From Tricholoma matsutake (Eukaryota > Basidiomycota > Agaricomycetes > Agaricales > Tricholomataceae), in contig AP026545.1 of assembly GCA_026075535.2 (NCBI GenBank), forward strand, positions 9,114,001 through 9,178,000: a stretch of DNA of 64,000 bases, written 5' to 3'. The position numbers were made by a program, and so were the translations under genes. Position 1 is the first letter of the stretch. Every line of letters starts with the position of its first letter. This document shows, piece after piece, positions 11,378-23,452 of this stretch. Below the pieces are notes generated by a model that saw only the letters and a program-made list of their open reading frames with translations, had not been told where the DNA came from and made no database searches.

Positions 11378-13440
11378 ATGCCACCAAAAGCAGCTACTGC
11401 TTCCCAAAAGAAGAATATAGCTGGATTCAATACAGCCCGACTGGACCTACCAACCCAACATCTCACTTCCAATCTTGATGGTGGAAACACTGAACTTGCA
11501 GCACATTTTTCAGAGGCAAAGGCCACTATTGACACATTGCAAGCATCCAAACTGGCATTATCTAATCAAGTGTCTTTATTGGAGGCTGAGCTTTCCAAGG
11601 CTTTGGAGGTTTTAAAAGTAGAACAATCTCGATCAGCTGAGCTTTACCAATGTTTCTGTGTTGAACATCATGCACATCAGCATGGTGCAGCTCACAAGGA
11701 TTTTCTTGAAAGTAAAATAGAAATCCTTCAGGCGACTAATGCACAGCATCTCACTGAACAAAAGCAGCTAATTTGTGATACTACTTCATGTGGTGAAAGT
11801 CTGGCACAGCTTGAAAAGAAGCACTCCAATCTAGAGGATCAACTTTTCCATACTATGGATTGGTCTCAGATAGAGCTGGCTAAGGCTAAAGGAAAGCTTG
11901 CTCTGGCACAGAAAAATCTCAAACAATCATGATCTCAGGCTGCTTATTTTTCAAAGTGTTGTGAGAATGCTACTACACTTCAACAGAAGGCTGTAATCCA
12001 GGCAAGAGAGAAGGCTCAACAACAGGCCGTTCATGAAAAATCCACACATTCACTTTTACACAATGGTGTTTACACCCAGGAAACTCAGAATCTTATTCAT
12101 CTACTTGTCAAAGCTGGCTGTTCAAAAGAATAAGTTAGTACAGTGATTACAGCCATTTTGAAAAGTGCTGGAATTACGACAAAAGGATCCATTAGCCATC
12201 GGACTGTTTCACATATTCTTATGGAAGGATATGTTGCTAGCCAAATTCAACTTGGCTTTGAAATGGCTGAAGCTGAAACACTAACAGGAAGTGGAGATGG
12301 TACTAGTCATCGGAATGTGCAGTATTATTCATGGCATATCAATCTGAAGGCTAGTGACTATGAACCATCTGATGGAGAAAAACAGCATGTCACACAGTTT
12401 TTGGGCATTACTCCATCCTTTGATAGCTCTAGCGAAGAGTCAATCAAGGATTGGAGCTTGGTGCTTGATTCTGTTGTTGATTTACATAATTGCTCACCCT
12501 TGGGAAAATGACATGGATCACTTCTACGTACAGTCGATATCTTTGCCAAACTGGTTGGAATGATGACAGATCATTGTGCAAAGGAAAAGAAGGATGCTCA
12601 TATGCTGGAGGAGCTCAAAATGTCTGCTGCTTTACAGCAATTGGGTGAACAAAAGATTCTTGATTCTGATAATCAAGAACTTGTGCCAAAGTTCTATGCA
12701 AAATACTGTGAGGTTGTTTCAAAGTCTGGTGGAACTGGTGCATGGAATGCTTTGCCTCTTGAAACACAGCAAGCTCATTTAGCAAGAATGTCTGAAGATC
12801 TTGTTATTGATCTAGGAAAGGATGTTTATGAAATGATGTCTGATAAGGAAAAACAACATTTGACATACTTTGTTTGGGCTGGCTGTGGTTGCCACAAGGA
12901 TTTGAATAGTGTTCAGGGTGGATATATCACAATGTCAAAATGGTGGGAGGAGCACAAGCAAACACCTCTTATTCTACTTGCAAACCATGACAATGCTGCT
13001 GTTCTTGCTGATATGGTATCTGATAGTAATACAATCACACCAGCACAAGAACGAGCATTTGAAACTACAGCACATGGAGGAATCAAAGCAACTCAATTGG
13101 CAGGTGCACTTTTCAATCACAAGGATGACAAAAAAGGGCATCACAATATATTTCGCTTCTGGTGGCAAGAAAATGTTGGGGGTGAATTTACTTTTCCTGA
13201 TACATCCAATACACATTTTGGATCATACTGTGATGGTGCAAGTGCTATTTTAGCCCATATTTCACAATTTACAGCATATCTCGAATATTACTGACTTTGA
13301 AAAAGCACAAAGAAGTTCAACCATATGGAGCAGAACTTCTGGAATGCAATTCATGATATTCCTACCCTCTTGAGCTTGCTGTCTTATCACTCTATGCTCA
13401 ATCAATCTCTCATCCATATATGCAAAGAGTTCGTACTCCT
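11378..13440 (+). pseudogene. Gene B, N-terminal two thirds (possible transposase-like family)
   Basis: One frame from ATG 11378 (MPPKAATASQKK) to 13294 with only three stops: TGA near 11930, TAA 12131, TGA near 12509. Residues 40-250 form a long coiled coil rich in Glu/Ala/Leu. The second half carries GSGDGTSHRN, AGCGCHKDLNSVQGG, PLILLANHDNAAVL, GALFNHKDDKKGHHN and FTFPDTSNTHFGSYC. After 13294 the match continues through frameshifts (NHMEQNFWNAIHDIPTLL, LYAQSISHPYMQRVRTP) up to the LTR at 13441, and resumes at 21175. I recognise it as a family present in many copies in agaricomycetes, annotated only as hypothetical. The spaced D, C-x-x-H-x-D and NEG motifs recall RNase-H-fold transposases; that is inference. 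Confidence 0.65.
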
Positions 13441-14149
13441 TGTTAAGAACTGATCCTAGAGGGTTCGTCGGAATCCGATCGGACACTGCGGGTGTTATTT
13501 ATGGAAGGTTGTTGGGTCGTTGTGGATTTGGCAGGGAGGGGAAACGGAAAGGACTTGGCTTCAGCTTTTAAGAAGCTGCGCCCTTCACCTCGTCCGGTGT
13601 CCTAATTTCAAGTTGGAGGTTTGGAGGTAGGGACGGGAAAGTGTGGGTAAATGTGGAAAGGAGTATGGAGGGACTTAGGTTGAGTTCAGATGAGGTTAGA
13701 ACTTCAGAGGGAGACTGGAGGTTGAGTCAAACAGAGTTCAGACTCTTAGAGAACTGGGGTTTGGAGTAGAAGGAGGTTTTTGATTGGCAGATTAAAGTCG
13801 AGTCTATGTCGATATACGAACTGAGGAATACAAGGTGAAACTAACTAAGCTTAAATACTGTAGTCTGGAATAATGTGGAACAGGAACAAAGACTGCGGCA
13901 GTGTCTCAACTGCATAGATAAATTATCTAGCGGGAGCCGCACAGGAATCCGTAGTCAAATTTGCAATAGAGACGGCAGCCTTGGGAAGGCAGCCATGGAT
14001 GCTGTACAAGGCGGCCTGGTGCACAGCAGTGTGGGCAGTGCAAGGTGGCCAGGAACAAAATTGGGAGGCGTAGGCAAAAGTCATGTTCGATGTGTGGGAA
14101 AGAGTCAGATGGATGCGGGTTCCGATCAGGCGAGGAATGGTTCTTGACA
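13441..14149 (-). repeat. 3' LTR of Ty3 element 2
   Basis: A 709-base LTR. The adjoining internal sequence, read in element orientation, is CTAAGGGGGAAATAC, a good polypurine primer site. Confidence 0.93.
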
Positions 14150-14362
14150 GTATTTCCCCCTTAGTGCCGAGCCTATGAGGCACGTGAGGGTTTGAGTCCA
14201 AATGAGGAAGTTGGTTGAATTTTCTGAATGCGGTAATTGGTTGAAAAAATTTTCATGCTCTTTCCTTCCCCCATCAACTATCAGTTATGTCCCCTCCAGC
14301 AGTATCCGTGCAGATCAAATTGGCTGCGATGAGGGGCTCAACACGAACAGAGGGAGCAGGCA

Positions 14363-15277
14363 ATGAAGGAGCAGATGGAATGGGAGATGAAGGAGCTGGA
14401 GGAAGCGGCAAGGGAGGAGGAACACCGGGCGCAGGAGGCACATCAGGCAGCAGAGGAGGCTGCAAAGGCTGAGGAGGCGCATCAGGCAGAGGCGCGGAAA
14501 AAGGAGGCATCGGCCGCAAGACGAGCGGAGAAGAAGCGGGCGGCTACGGCTGCAGGTTTGGAGGATGAGGCCGAGGGGAGCAACTCCCCCAAGAAAAAGA
14601 AAGTCGCCAAGTCGAAGGTGTGAGTGGGGTCGGAGGAGTTGGAGGGTCCGGTGCAGGTGCAGGCCGCATTGCCTTGCAAAAGGTGCATACTTGTTTACCT
14701 TTTCCAGTCTCTTTTTACTGACAAGTGGCCTAGATGCAAATATCAAAAGATTGCTTGTTTCAAGATGGGTGCGAAGGGACGCATGTGCGACAACTGCACG
14801 TGCATCAAACATAAGTGCGAGGAGGTAGTGTGGGAGGGGCAGGAAGCCCCTGTGGCAAAAACAGCGGGAATGACAGGGGTGACCGGGGCAAACATGGAAG
14901 TAATGCAACAGATGATGAAGTTGATAAGGAAGGGGTTCGCTGAGGTGGCCAATGCAGTGCAGGAGTCGATGGGGGAGATCCTGGATGCTTTGGACCCCGA
15001 GTGGGTGGAGGAAGAGAGTGCCGGCAAGGAGAGTGACGAGGGTGATGAAGAGGTGGAGCAGGCAGTGTGAGAGTCCCAGCGGGAAAGACGCGGGATTCGA
15101 AAATCCGGAGATGACTAGGCAGCCTTCCAGAGGTATCTGGAGAAAAGGCGGGTGGATGATGGGGAGGAGAGTGAGAGTGGAGGTGAGGAGGGTGAAGAGA
15201 AGGACAAGGGCGGAGAAGAGGGTGAAGTTGGGGGAGAGGGTGATGAAGATGGAGAGGGAGAAGCAGATGTAGTGTAG
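14363..15277 (+). pseudogene. Antisense accessory gene inside Ty3 element 2 (Cys-rich, coiled coil)
   Basis: Runs opposite to gag-pol, between the pol end (15359) and the 3' LTR. One frame from 14363 with TGA at 14621-14623, TGA near 15068 and TAG near 15115, ending TAG 15275-15277. Layout: Glu/Ala coiled coil (AREEEHRAQEAHQAAEEA), basic SPKKKKVAKSK, a cysteine cluster LPCKRC ... PRCKYQKIACFKMG ... MCDNCTCIKHKCEE that could bind zinc, a helical stretch, and an acidic tail. The Cys block carries extra residues near 14690-14730 that may be an unspliced intron. The start is unclear: an upstream frame from 14287 (MSPPAVSV) would need a frameshift. Similar Cys-cluster proteins are common in agaricomycete repeats; role unknown. 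Confidence 0.6.
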
Positions 15278-15358
15278 GGATCCAGTCGGATCCAAAAAAC
15301 TTTTCAATGAATTTTGTTTCTGAGTTCAGACTGAGTGAATGAGTAACATGAATAGACT

Positions 15359-18300
15359 TTAAGCGGGTAATGGTCCGGGTTTCTGTGGGTAGCGAGTGTG
15401 AAAATCCGCAAGGAGTTCTTGGGCGTGGTCAAGCTCCATAACAGGTAGCCAGGAGGTCTCCTCATCGGTTCCCTGGTAGCCTTCCCATCAGATGAGGTAG
15501 AGAATCTTGCAGCGATGTCGGTTGTCAACTTTGGAGTCGAGGACTTCAGCAATCTCATATTCGAGCTCGTCGTTGATGGTGATCGGAGGAGGTGGAGGTT
15601 GTACTCGATTTGGAATTGTGTTCAGGGAGTGTTTCTCTAGTTGAGAGACATGGAAAACAGGGTGAATGGCCCACATGTGATCCGGGAGCCGCAGGGTGAC
15701 TGAGTGAGTGCCTGGGTGGGCGATGATTTTGAAGGGGCCATGGTGCTTTTCGGAAAGTTTCTTGGAAGGATGGGTGCTGCGGATATTTTCCGCAGTGACA
15801 TATGCGAAATCACCAATGTTGAAGTCGGGTGTGGGTGCCCGATGTTTGTCCGCAGGACCTTGATAATGCTCTTGAGCGGCCGCAAGCTGTTTCCGAAGCT
15901 CCTGATGAAGGTCGTCTAAGTCAACGATGAACTCGCGGGTGCGCTGTGAAGCTAAGTCACATTCTGGAAAGACGGAAATGTTTGGGTGATAGCCTTTATT
16001 GGCAAAGAAAGGGGATACGCCTGTAGAGGCAGAAGGAGCATTGTTGTAGGCAAATTCACCCAAGGGCAAGAGGTGAGACCAGTCGTCCTGCTGATAGTTG
16101 CAGAAGATCTGGAGGTACTGCTCCAAGGTCTGATTTAGTCGTTCTGTCTGACCATCACCTTGCGGGTGATAACCAGAAGTGAAGTGGATCTGCATGTCAA
16201 GCACTTTTCCGAGGGAGCAGAAGAAATGGGAGACAAACTTGGATCCCCGGTCGCAAGTGATGTGCGACGGAATGCCATGCTTGGAGAAGATGTGGAGGAT
16301 GAACAGGTTGGCTAGTTCTTGGGCTGTGATTTCATTGACAGTTGGGATGAAGATGCCTTGTTTGGTGAGATGGTCAACAATGACCAGGATAGTGGTGTGA
16401 CCATTGGAGTCGGGTAGTTGCTCAATGAAATCCATGCAGATGGAGTTCCAAGGTCGTTCTGGAACCAGAAGTTGCTTTAGAAACCCATAGGGCTTGTGTC
16501 GAGGTGATTTGGATCTTTTGCAAGTGGTACAGGATTTGCAGAATTCCTGCACAAAGGTGCGGAGGTTTGGCCAGACATATTCCCAGCAGACAAGCTGCTG
16601 GGTTTTGTTTTGTCCGAAGTGGCCAGAGAGGATGTGATCATGTTTGTACTGAAGGACCTTGAGGCAAAGATCCGCAACATCCGGAACATAAATCCGGTCA
16701 AAGTGGTGGAGGAGACCTGCCTCGTCTATGGTCCAGTTGGGGTCGGTAGGTGTTGGAAGATGTGTGGATGAAAAGGGGTCAAGGGGTAGGGAGGTGTGGA
16801 TGTCATGGTGAAGTTTCTCAACATCCATGATTACTGCTTGTCGAAGAATGGGTGTGGCGAAATAGGTGGTGCGGAGGGAAGAGGTGAGCTGTTCCCATGT
16901 GAATACAGGTCAGAAGTTGGTTGGGTTTATGGAGGCAAAGTTGCTATTTCCCCCTTTGCGGTAGATGTCCCAACGTCTAGTGAGCGCGTCTGGCTTGGCC
17001 CCTAGTTTTCCGGGGCGGAAGCGGATGATGAGATTGAACTGGGAAAGGTACTCAGACCAACAGGCCTGGCGGTGGGTGAGCAACTTGGTAGTGCTGAAGT
17101 ACTCAAGATTTTTGTGGTCGGTGACCACATCAACTTGGTTTGTGGAACCCTCGAAGTACTGCTGCCAGTGTTTGAAGGCTTCAAAGATGGCCAAGAGTTC
17201 CTTGTCATGAGTGTCATAATTTAGTTCAGCAGGATTAAAGGAGTGGGAGTGAAAAGCAACTGGATGGATTTCTCCATCCGCAGTGTAAACCGAAAGGATA
17301 GCCGCTAAGGCATAGTTGGAAGCATCGGTTTCAAGTACCATCTGTGAGTCAGGTACCCATTGAGTTAAGATGGGTGTGTGAGTGAATTCTTGTTTGAGCC
17401 TTTCAAAGGCGTTGCGGCATTTCTTGTTGAAGTCCCAAGGCGCAGATTTCCACGTCAGGTGGGTGAGTGGGATGACAATGTCTGAATAGCCATTAATGAA
17501 GTGGCGGTAAAAGTTGCAAAAGCCTAAGAAGGATTGAATATCCTTAACTTTCCTAGGCTCGGGCCAGTCAAGCACGGTTTGGACTTTATCCTCGGACATC
17601 CGCAGTCCATCCGGTGAAAGGATGAAACCCAAATATTCGATGGTGTCTTTGTGGAACTCACATTTCTGTGGAGAGGCATAAAGTCCATTTTTCCGGAGAC
17701 GATGGAGGACTTCTTTGATGTGAGCCCCATGCTGGGACTTGTCATTGGAATAGATTAGGATGTCGTCGAGGTATACAATGACACAAACATCCAGCATGTC
17801 GCTGAAGATGTCGTTCATAAACCGCTGGAAAGCTGCGGGTGCATTAGTGAGCCCAAAGGGGACCACCAACCACTCGAAGGATCCATAGCGGGTGCAGAAA
17901 GTAGTTTTCCACTCATCACCATCAGTGATGCGGACTAGGTGATAAGCGTGCCGCAAGTCTATTTTGGTGAATAAGCAGGCTTTGCGGGGAGAGTCAAGTA
18001 GGTCGGAAATGAGAGGAAGTGGGTAGCGGTCTTTCTTTTTAAGACGGTTAAGTCCTCGGTAGTCGACACAAAGTCAGAGACTACCATCCTTCTTCTTGAC
18101 GAAGAGAATCGGAGCACCATGCAGAGACTTGGATGGGTGGATGAAGCCTGAGCAGACATTTTTGTCAATAAAGACTCATAAGGCTTCTAATTCAGAGGGG
18201 GAGAGAGAATACATTCGGCCCGGAGGCGGAGGAGTATTATCTTCTGTCTCTATCTTGAGGTCATAAGACTGATGTGGAGGAAGGGTATCCACTTTAGTCT

Positions 18301-19063
18301 TATTAAAGACATCAGCAAATTTGTGATACTCGGGCGGAATATCGGAGAGGTTGGAGGAGTTAGCGGAATGGGCATGGCGGGCGGATAACCCTTCTGGAGC
18401 GAAGGTCATCTGAAAAGCTATTGCCCCAGGAAGTTTGCTAGCACGCACATAAGCGGCAGCATTGATGAAGGAGATGTCGGGAGGTGTAAACTTAGGAGGA
18501 ATGGGGGGTTCGGAAAGTGCGGAAGAGTCGAGGATTTCTACTGGAAGATTCGGGGACAAAGGTGACGTCAGGGGTGCTGGACCTCTATGATCTGCAGAGT
18601 GGAAAGCGAGTTGGCTTGAAGACCAGTCAATCAATGGATTGTATTGCTTCAGCCAGTTATGACCGAGTATGGCAGAACAGGAAGAGTCAAGTGAGGTTAC
18701 ATAAAATGACAAATTGAATACTTCACCGGCAGGGAAGGTGACCGGAAGTTTGACGATCTGAGTTATAGTGGAGTTGCAAGTTCCATCAAAGAGTCGTAAA
18801 CCGATCGGGTTAATGGATTCTGTGCTGAGTTGGTTATTCAACATGAAAGAGGAGTCAAGGAAGCAGTGGGAGGAGCCAGAGTCAATAAGGGTTTGGAAAG
18901 GGGCGGAAGAGTCGGGAAAGGTTAAAAGAATGGTTAGGGAGTCAGGGTCGGAAAGAGCGGACACGTTGAGACGAACATAGGCAGCCAAGTGGATAAGGTC
19001 AATGCAAACCCCAGCCCCAATGGCTGTATCCTGAGGGTTGTGGACTATTTTTCCGAGTCCGTA
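15359..19063 (-). pseudogene. pol: pol of Ty3 element 2 (PR-RT-RH-IN-chromodomain)
   Basis: Overlaps the gag end in the -1 frame at an A5 run just before the gag stop (GGAAAAATAG), a plausible frameshift site. Protease LIDSGSSHCFLD near 18880, RT VIVYLDDILIYS near 17770, RNase H ETDASNYAL near 17330 (catalytic Asp kept), integrase finger ILSGHFGQNK ... CKSCTTCKR near 16620-16520, and core MDFIEQLPDSNG and ITCDRGSKF. The C-terminal chromodomain ends in WEGYQGTDEETSW, and the stop TAA lies at 15359-15361. Only four TGA codons break it (near 18174, 18076, 16908 and 15488), each at an expected Arg. Confidence 0.92.
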
Positions 19064-20450
19064 GTCTCGGGAACGACAGTGGATGCATGGGCTTTTGCGG
19101 CTTTGGATTTAGGGCAGTTTCCTGCTATGTGCCCTTCCTCACTGCAGTAGAGACAAAGTCGTTCTCTCATGCGACATTCTCGTTCCTCCCCAGTAAGCTT
19201 GCCGTTCTTCCCCAACTTATCAGAGATGGACGACTTGGGCTTGTCCCAGGAAGTGCTCTTTGTCGCAGAAGACTGCTGGTTGGAGGTGTTACCACGGGCG
19301 GAGTTTGAAGATGCTTGGTTTGTCGATGGGGAAGGGCTTTTGGAAGAGTCCTTCCGACTAGAGTTAGTGACATTACTGGAATTCTTTGTTTCGAAATGGG
19401 ATTCATCTTCTTGCATCCAGTAGATGTCGTCGCTGTCCTGCGCTTTCAAACATAGTTCTGCGAGAGTATTGGGTTTACCACCCCGGAGCACTTCTATGCG
19501 AAGCTGGAGCAGAAGACCGCAGAAATAGCGGTCACGAAGGGCTGCTTCATTCCAGTTGACCCTAGAAGCTAATTCCCAGAAGTCAATGTTATATTTCATG
19601 ATACGACCACCTTTCTTCATTGCTAAGTCCGAGAGAGCTTTTTCCATGTCTCCGACCGGGTCGTGCAGACCAAAGTTACTTTCCAGCTCGGCGAGGAAAG
19701 CTTCATAGTCCCACATCCAGTGTGCGGAATCTGTCAGGTCATTCAGACCAGGCTCAAACCAACTGAGAGCTGATCCCTTAAGATAAGAAAGGATGAATAT
19801 GATCTTTTTCTCATCAGAGGAAAATATGTGCGGACGGTCGCGGAAATGAAGATTGCAGGAGACTAAGAAGTCTCTAAGTTTCTTTGGATTGGCGCCATCG
19901 AAAGTGTTGGGGTCGCGAACTTTGATTTTTTTGGTCTTGGGTGTGTTATTCTGACGAAGGGTGCAGATACTCTCCAAGAGGTTGTAAAGGACATCTATGA
20001 ACCTATCCCCTGGGTCAGGGTTTTCCCCCGCAGGAGGTTGATCCTCAGGATCATTGGGATCGGGGTCACCCCCAGGGCCGTCAGGACCACTAGGGCTGTC
20101 GGGTCCACTGGGGGGTCCATCCTCTAGACCAGGATCTTCCAACCCGAAGGGTTCAGGCTGGTCGATGCCCCCTACGTACTCAAGGGGAGTTCTTGATCAA
20201 AAACCTTCTGGGTTGCCGGAAGGTTGCGGGGCACGGATTGGCACTGATTGAGGGAGCTCCTGAGCCGATTTGTCGGAAGATGTTTGAGGGTCTGGAAGAC
20301 ACTCTGAAAGTAGTGGCGGGTCAAGGGTTGGAAAGGGTGGATTGCTAGATTGCAGAGATCCCTGGAATAGTACCGGCGCATTGGGAGTTTCTTGTTGTGC
20401 ACTGGTGGGTCTCGGTAGGGGTCATAGAGAGGAAATGGATGAGTGAAGTG
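19045..20450 (-). pseudogene. gag: Gag of Ty3 element 2
   Basis: The open part is 19045-20142. The N-terminal end continues upstream in the same frame through a TGA near 20192 to about 20400 (a Pro/Ser-rich stretch including TPNAPVLFQGS). Features: Pro/Gly/Asp-rich N-terminus with PSGPDSPSGPDGPGG, gag capsid region (IFILSYLKGSALSWFEPG, ESNFGLHDP, LRDRYFCGLL), Ser-rich linker, and CCHC knuckle CLYCSEEGHIAGNC near 19110-19150. Intact apart from the TGA at an expected Arg (GF-stop-SRTPLE). The true initiator is uncertain. Confidence 0.85.
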
Positions 20451-20465
20451 TGAGTTTGTATATAC

Positions 20466-21174
20466 TGTTAAGAACTGATCCTAGAGGGTTCGTCGGAATC
20501 CGATCGGACACTGCGGGTGTTATTTACAGAAGGTTGTCGGGTTGTTGCGGATTCAGCGGGGAGGGGAAATGGAAAGGACTTGGCTTCAGCTTGTAAGAAG
20601 CTGCACCCTTCACCTCGTCTGGTGTCCTAATTTCAAGTTGGAGGTTTGGAGGTAGGGATGGGAAAGTGCGGGTAAATGCGGAAAGGAGTACAGAGGGACT
20701 TAGGTTAAGTTCAGATGAGGTTAGAGCTTCAGAGGGAGACTGGAGGTCAAGTCAAACAGAGTTCAGACTCTTAGAGAACTGGGGTTTGGAGTAGAAGGAG
20801 GTTTTTGATTGGCAGATTAAAGTCAAGTCTATGTCGATATATGAACTGAGGAATACAAGGCAAAACTAACTAAGCTTAAATACTGTAGTCTGGAATAATG
20901 CGGAACAGGAATGAAGACTGCGGCAGTGTCTTGACTGCGTAGATAAATTATCTAGTGGGAGCCGCACAGGAATCCATAGTCGAATTTGCAATAGAGATGG
21001 CAGCCTTGGGAAGGCAGCCATGGATGCTGTACAAGGCGGCCTGGTGCACAGCAGTGTGGGCAGTGCAAGGCGGCCGGGAATGAAATCGGGAGGCGTAGGC
21101 AAAAGTCATGTTCAATGTGTGGGAAAGAGTCGGATGGATGCAGGTTCCGATTGGGCAAGGAACAGTTCTTGACA
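20466..21174 (-). repeat. 5' LTR of Ty3 element 2
   Basis: A 709-base direct copy of 13441-14149, same length. Differences are mostly C/T and G/A transitions. Confidence 0.93.
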
Positions 21175-22135
21175 CTCCTGTACAGAATGCACTTGAACTT
21201 GGTCCATACCATGCCAAGGTATTAGATCATATAGGAGAGATAATTCATAATCCTCATTTGCTCATTGGGCCATCTCCTTCATTTACAACTGCAGCACTCG
21301 ATGGACAAAACTGGAATTCACCCAAAATCTTTGAAGCTGTTCATGAAAAAGTTTCCACATTTCCTCATATTCATGGACTTCTTACTGCCTTCTTCGAAGG
21401 AGCAGAGGAGACATGGAAATGATTTACATCTGAGTTTGCACCTGGTGGACTAATTGATCAGTCTACAGTAGAAGAGAAGGAACTTGCATGGATGCCAGCA
21501 ACAAATGATGTCAATGAAGGTGCACTTGGTGCTTTTTGTGTTCAAATGCGAATGAAGCCCCAGCTTACCATGACAAATTATAATGCACTTGCAATGTTTG
21601 AATGCAATAATACTCAAAACTTATGAATGCATTATTTACAGAACCTGGAGATTTCAAGTTTCTTCATGGGCAGGCTTGTGCATATAAAGGAAAAGATTGG
21701 GCCAAACAAAAGGAAATGGTTCTATGTCGACAAGAAAAAAATGAGAAGCAAGAGGAGGCTGCAAATAAACAGAAGGAATTAGCAGCACGACGAAAAAAGG
21801 AAATTGAGGAACTTCAGTTGGAGTTGGACAAGGATCAGATACAGAAGATGGTAGGAAATGATCTCAGAAAACAACTTGGAGCATTTAGGAATGTGGGTGC
21901 TCCCAATCTTGACAAAGTATCTGCAAGAGCCAAAGTTGGAGACCTTAAAATTGCCCTTACTGGTGCAATTTTGTCTTTGGAAGCAGGGGAGTGGCATTTG
22001 CCTGGTCATCAGATGGGAGAGGAAATAGGTGATGAAATTAGTGTGGAAGATCCAGAGGATGAAGGGGAGTTCATTGACTTGAATGTGGTTGAAGATGATG
22101 GTGCTTGTGAATGGGAGGATGAAGATGATCTCTAA
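21175..22135 (+). pseudogene. Gene B, C-terminal third
   Basis: Resumes gene B after the retroelement: VQNALELGPYHAKVLDHIG, SFTTAALDGQNW, HGLLTAFFEGAEETWK, then TGA at an expected Arg (21420-21422), FTSEFAPGGLIDQ and MPATNDVNEGALGAF. After a one-base shift near 21620 comes the C-terminal coiled coil (RQEKNEKQEEAANKQKELAA), then VGNDLRKQLGAFRNVGAPN and an acidic end. The stop is at 22133-22135. The glutamate in NDVNEGALG is the candidate third catalytic residue if this is a transposase fold (inference). Without the insertion the full protein would be close to 1000 residues. Confidence 0.65.
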
Positions 22136-22339
22136 CATTAGAATGTAGTCATTTCTAGGCACTATTCTGGACATATATCACTGTATTTTGATGTAATAAT
22201 GATCTATACTATATAATAACAAAGCTACATATCTTTTTGAACTGGGAAGAACCATGTACAAGCCCAAAAACTGAGTGGAGACAGTGGGGTCACTGTTTTG
22301 GCCAAATTATTACATAAGCATCCAAATCTGGCTGATGCG

Positions 22340-22618
22340 GCTATAGCTGGCATTGCCCACTCCCACTAACAATGGGTGTTGTTATCTCTGTCTGCAAGTG
22401 CACACAAACCATTTCAATGGCCCAGAGCTGCTTCTACACATGGGAGGTCACATTTTACACAACTCTCATATGAAGGATGCTGATAACCCATGTGGTCTCT
22501 GCCTCAATTGTGGTTCATTGTGCACAATCCAGTTGGTTTGACAGGGAAAATTGGGCAATCAAGTTGACATGGTGAACTCATGATGCCCAAATCTATACAA
22601 GGTCTCATTGAAACAGGC
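22340..22618 (+). pseudogene. Gene A, Cys/His-rich middle part
   Basis: Reads CYLCLQVHTNHFNGPELLLH, HMGGHILHN, NPCGLCLNCGSLCTIQLV and, after two TGA codons, NLYKVSLKQA. The CxxC ... HMGGHI ... CGLC pattern matches the C-terminal zinc-finger-like region of the family whose N-terminal part is at 7614-8930. The hAT-type end at 22619 cuts the exon, and the reading continues at 39419 (AKFSKK, then a shifted CPLC motif). Between 8930 and about 22330 the gene is interrupted by MITE 1 and the gene B unit; that boundary could not be fixed. Confidence 0.6.
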
Positions 22619-23102
22619 TAGGGTTTGAAAGTCCAGTCCGGTCCAGTTTTTTTGACCCCAACAGGGGCAACCGTGGACTGGACCAGTTGTATTCATTCTC
22701 AAAATCCACACAACCATGGACTGGACTGGTGTAAACCAGTCTGTCACAGTTGTGTAGGCATTTGCTGGACTGGTTGGGTTGGTTCTGTGCACAACTGACC
22801 CCAAACCAGTTTGCAACTGGTCCCAGCTACATAATATACATGGTAAATACTAATAATGTCTACAAATAAAATAACAAGAAAGAACAAAGAAAGCCCCTCA
22901 CAGAGCAGAGGCTGTGAGCAGGCTATGGCAACCCCTCATTTGTCATCCCCTGCCCATTGTCATTCATCATCCCCACCCATTGTCATTCATTGTCCCCACC
23001 CCCTTGGTCATCATTCATTGTCCCCCATTGTCATGGCGGTTGGTGGCTGCCTCCCCATTGTGGTGTCATCTGTTGTCCTCCCATTGTCACCGTTCAGCTG
23101 AA

Positions 23103-23452
23103 CTTTACACTGCCCCACATAGTCCTGGAGGAATCCTGGTAGTCCTACCAGGAAGACCAGGAATCCTCCAGGAATCCAGTAGGACTCACCAGGACTCACC
23201 AGGAATCCAGTAGGACTCACCAGGACTCACCAGGACTCACCAGGAATCCAGTGCTCAGTACCCTAAAGTCATACCATAATGGAAAGTCAATTTGAGATAT
23301 CTTACAAGTTTCAAGTGCTTCGGACTTCATGAATTTCACAAAGTACCTACAAAATAAACTTGTTCAGAGCAGGGATTGAACTCTAGAACTCATGATCAAG
23401 AATCACATGACAAACCAAACAAGTGCTTAACCAGTTGAGCCACAGGAGAATT
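23103..23452 (-). mobile_element. tRNA-derived SINE-like repeat (copy 1)
   Basis: On the minus strand the head has an A-box-like TGGCTCAACTGGTTAAGC and, about 50 bases on, a B-box-like AGTTCAATCCC (RNA polymerase III promoter pattern). It is followed by a body and a tail of repeated CTGGTGAGTC/CTGGATTC units ending GTGGGGCAGTGTAAAG at 23103. It lies inside hAT-type element 2. No full tRNA cloverleaf is claimed. Confidence 0.5.

Larger units (their letters stand above)
13441..21174 (-). mobile_element. Complete Ty3 (chromovirus) retrotransposon 2
   Basis: A 7.7-kb element coding on the minus strand. Direct 709-base LTRs (13441-14149 and 20466-21174) begin TGTTAAGAAC and end GTTCTTGACA. Perfect 5-base duplication CTCCT at 13436-13440 and 21175-21179. 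It contains gag, protease, RT, RNase H, integrase and chromodomain. Between the pol stop and the 3' LTR is an extra 1.2 kb with a gene on the opposite strand. It splits gene B: joining 13440 to 21180 restores the frame ...MQRVRTP|VQNALELG. Confidence 0.95.
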
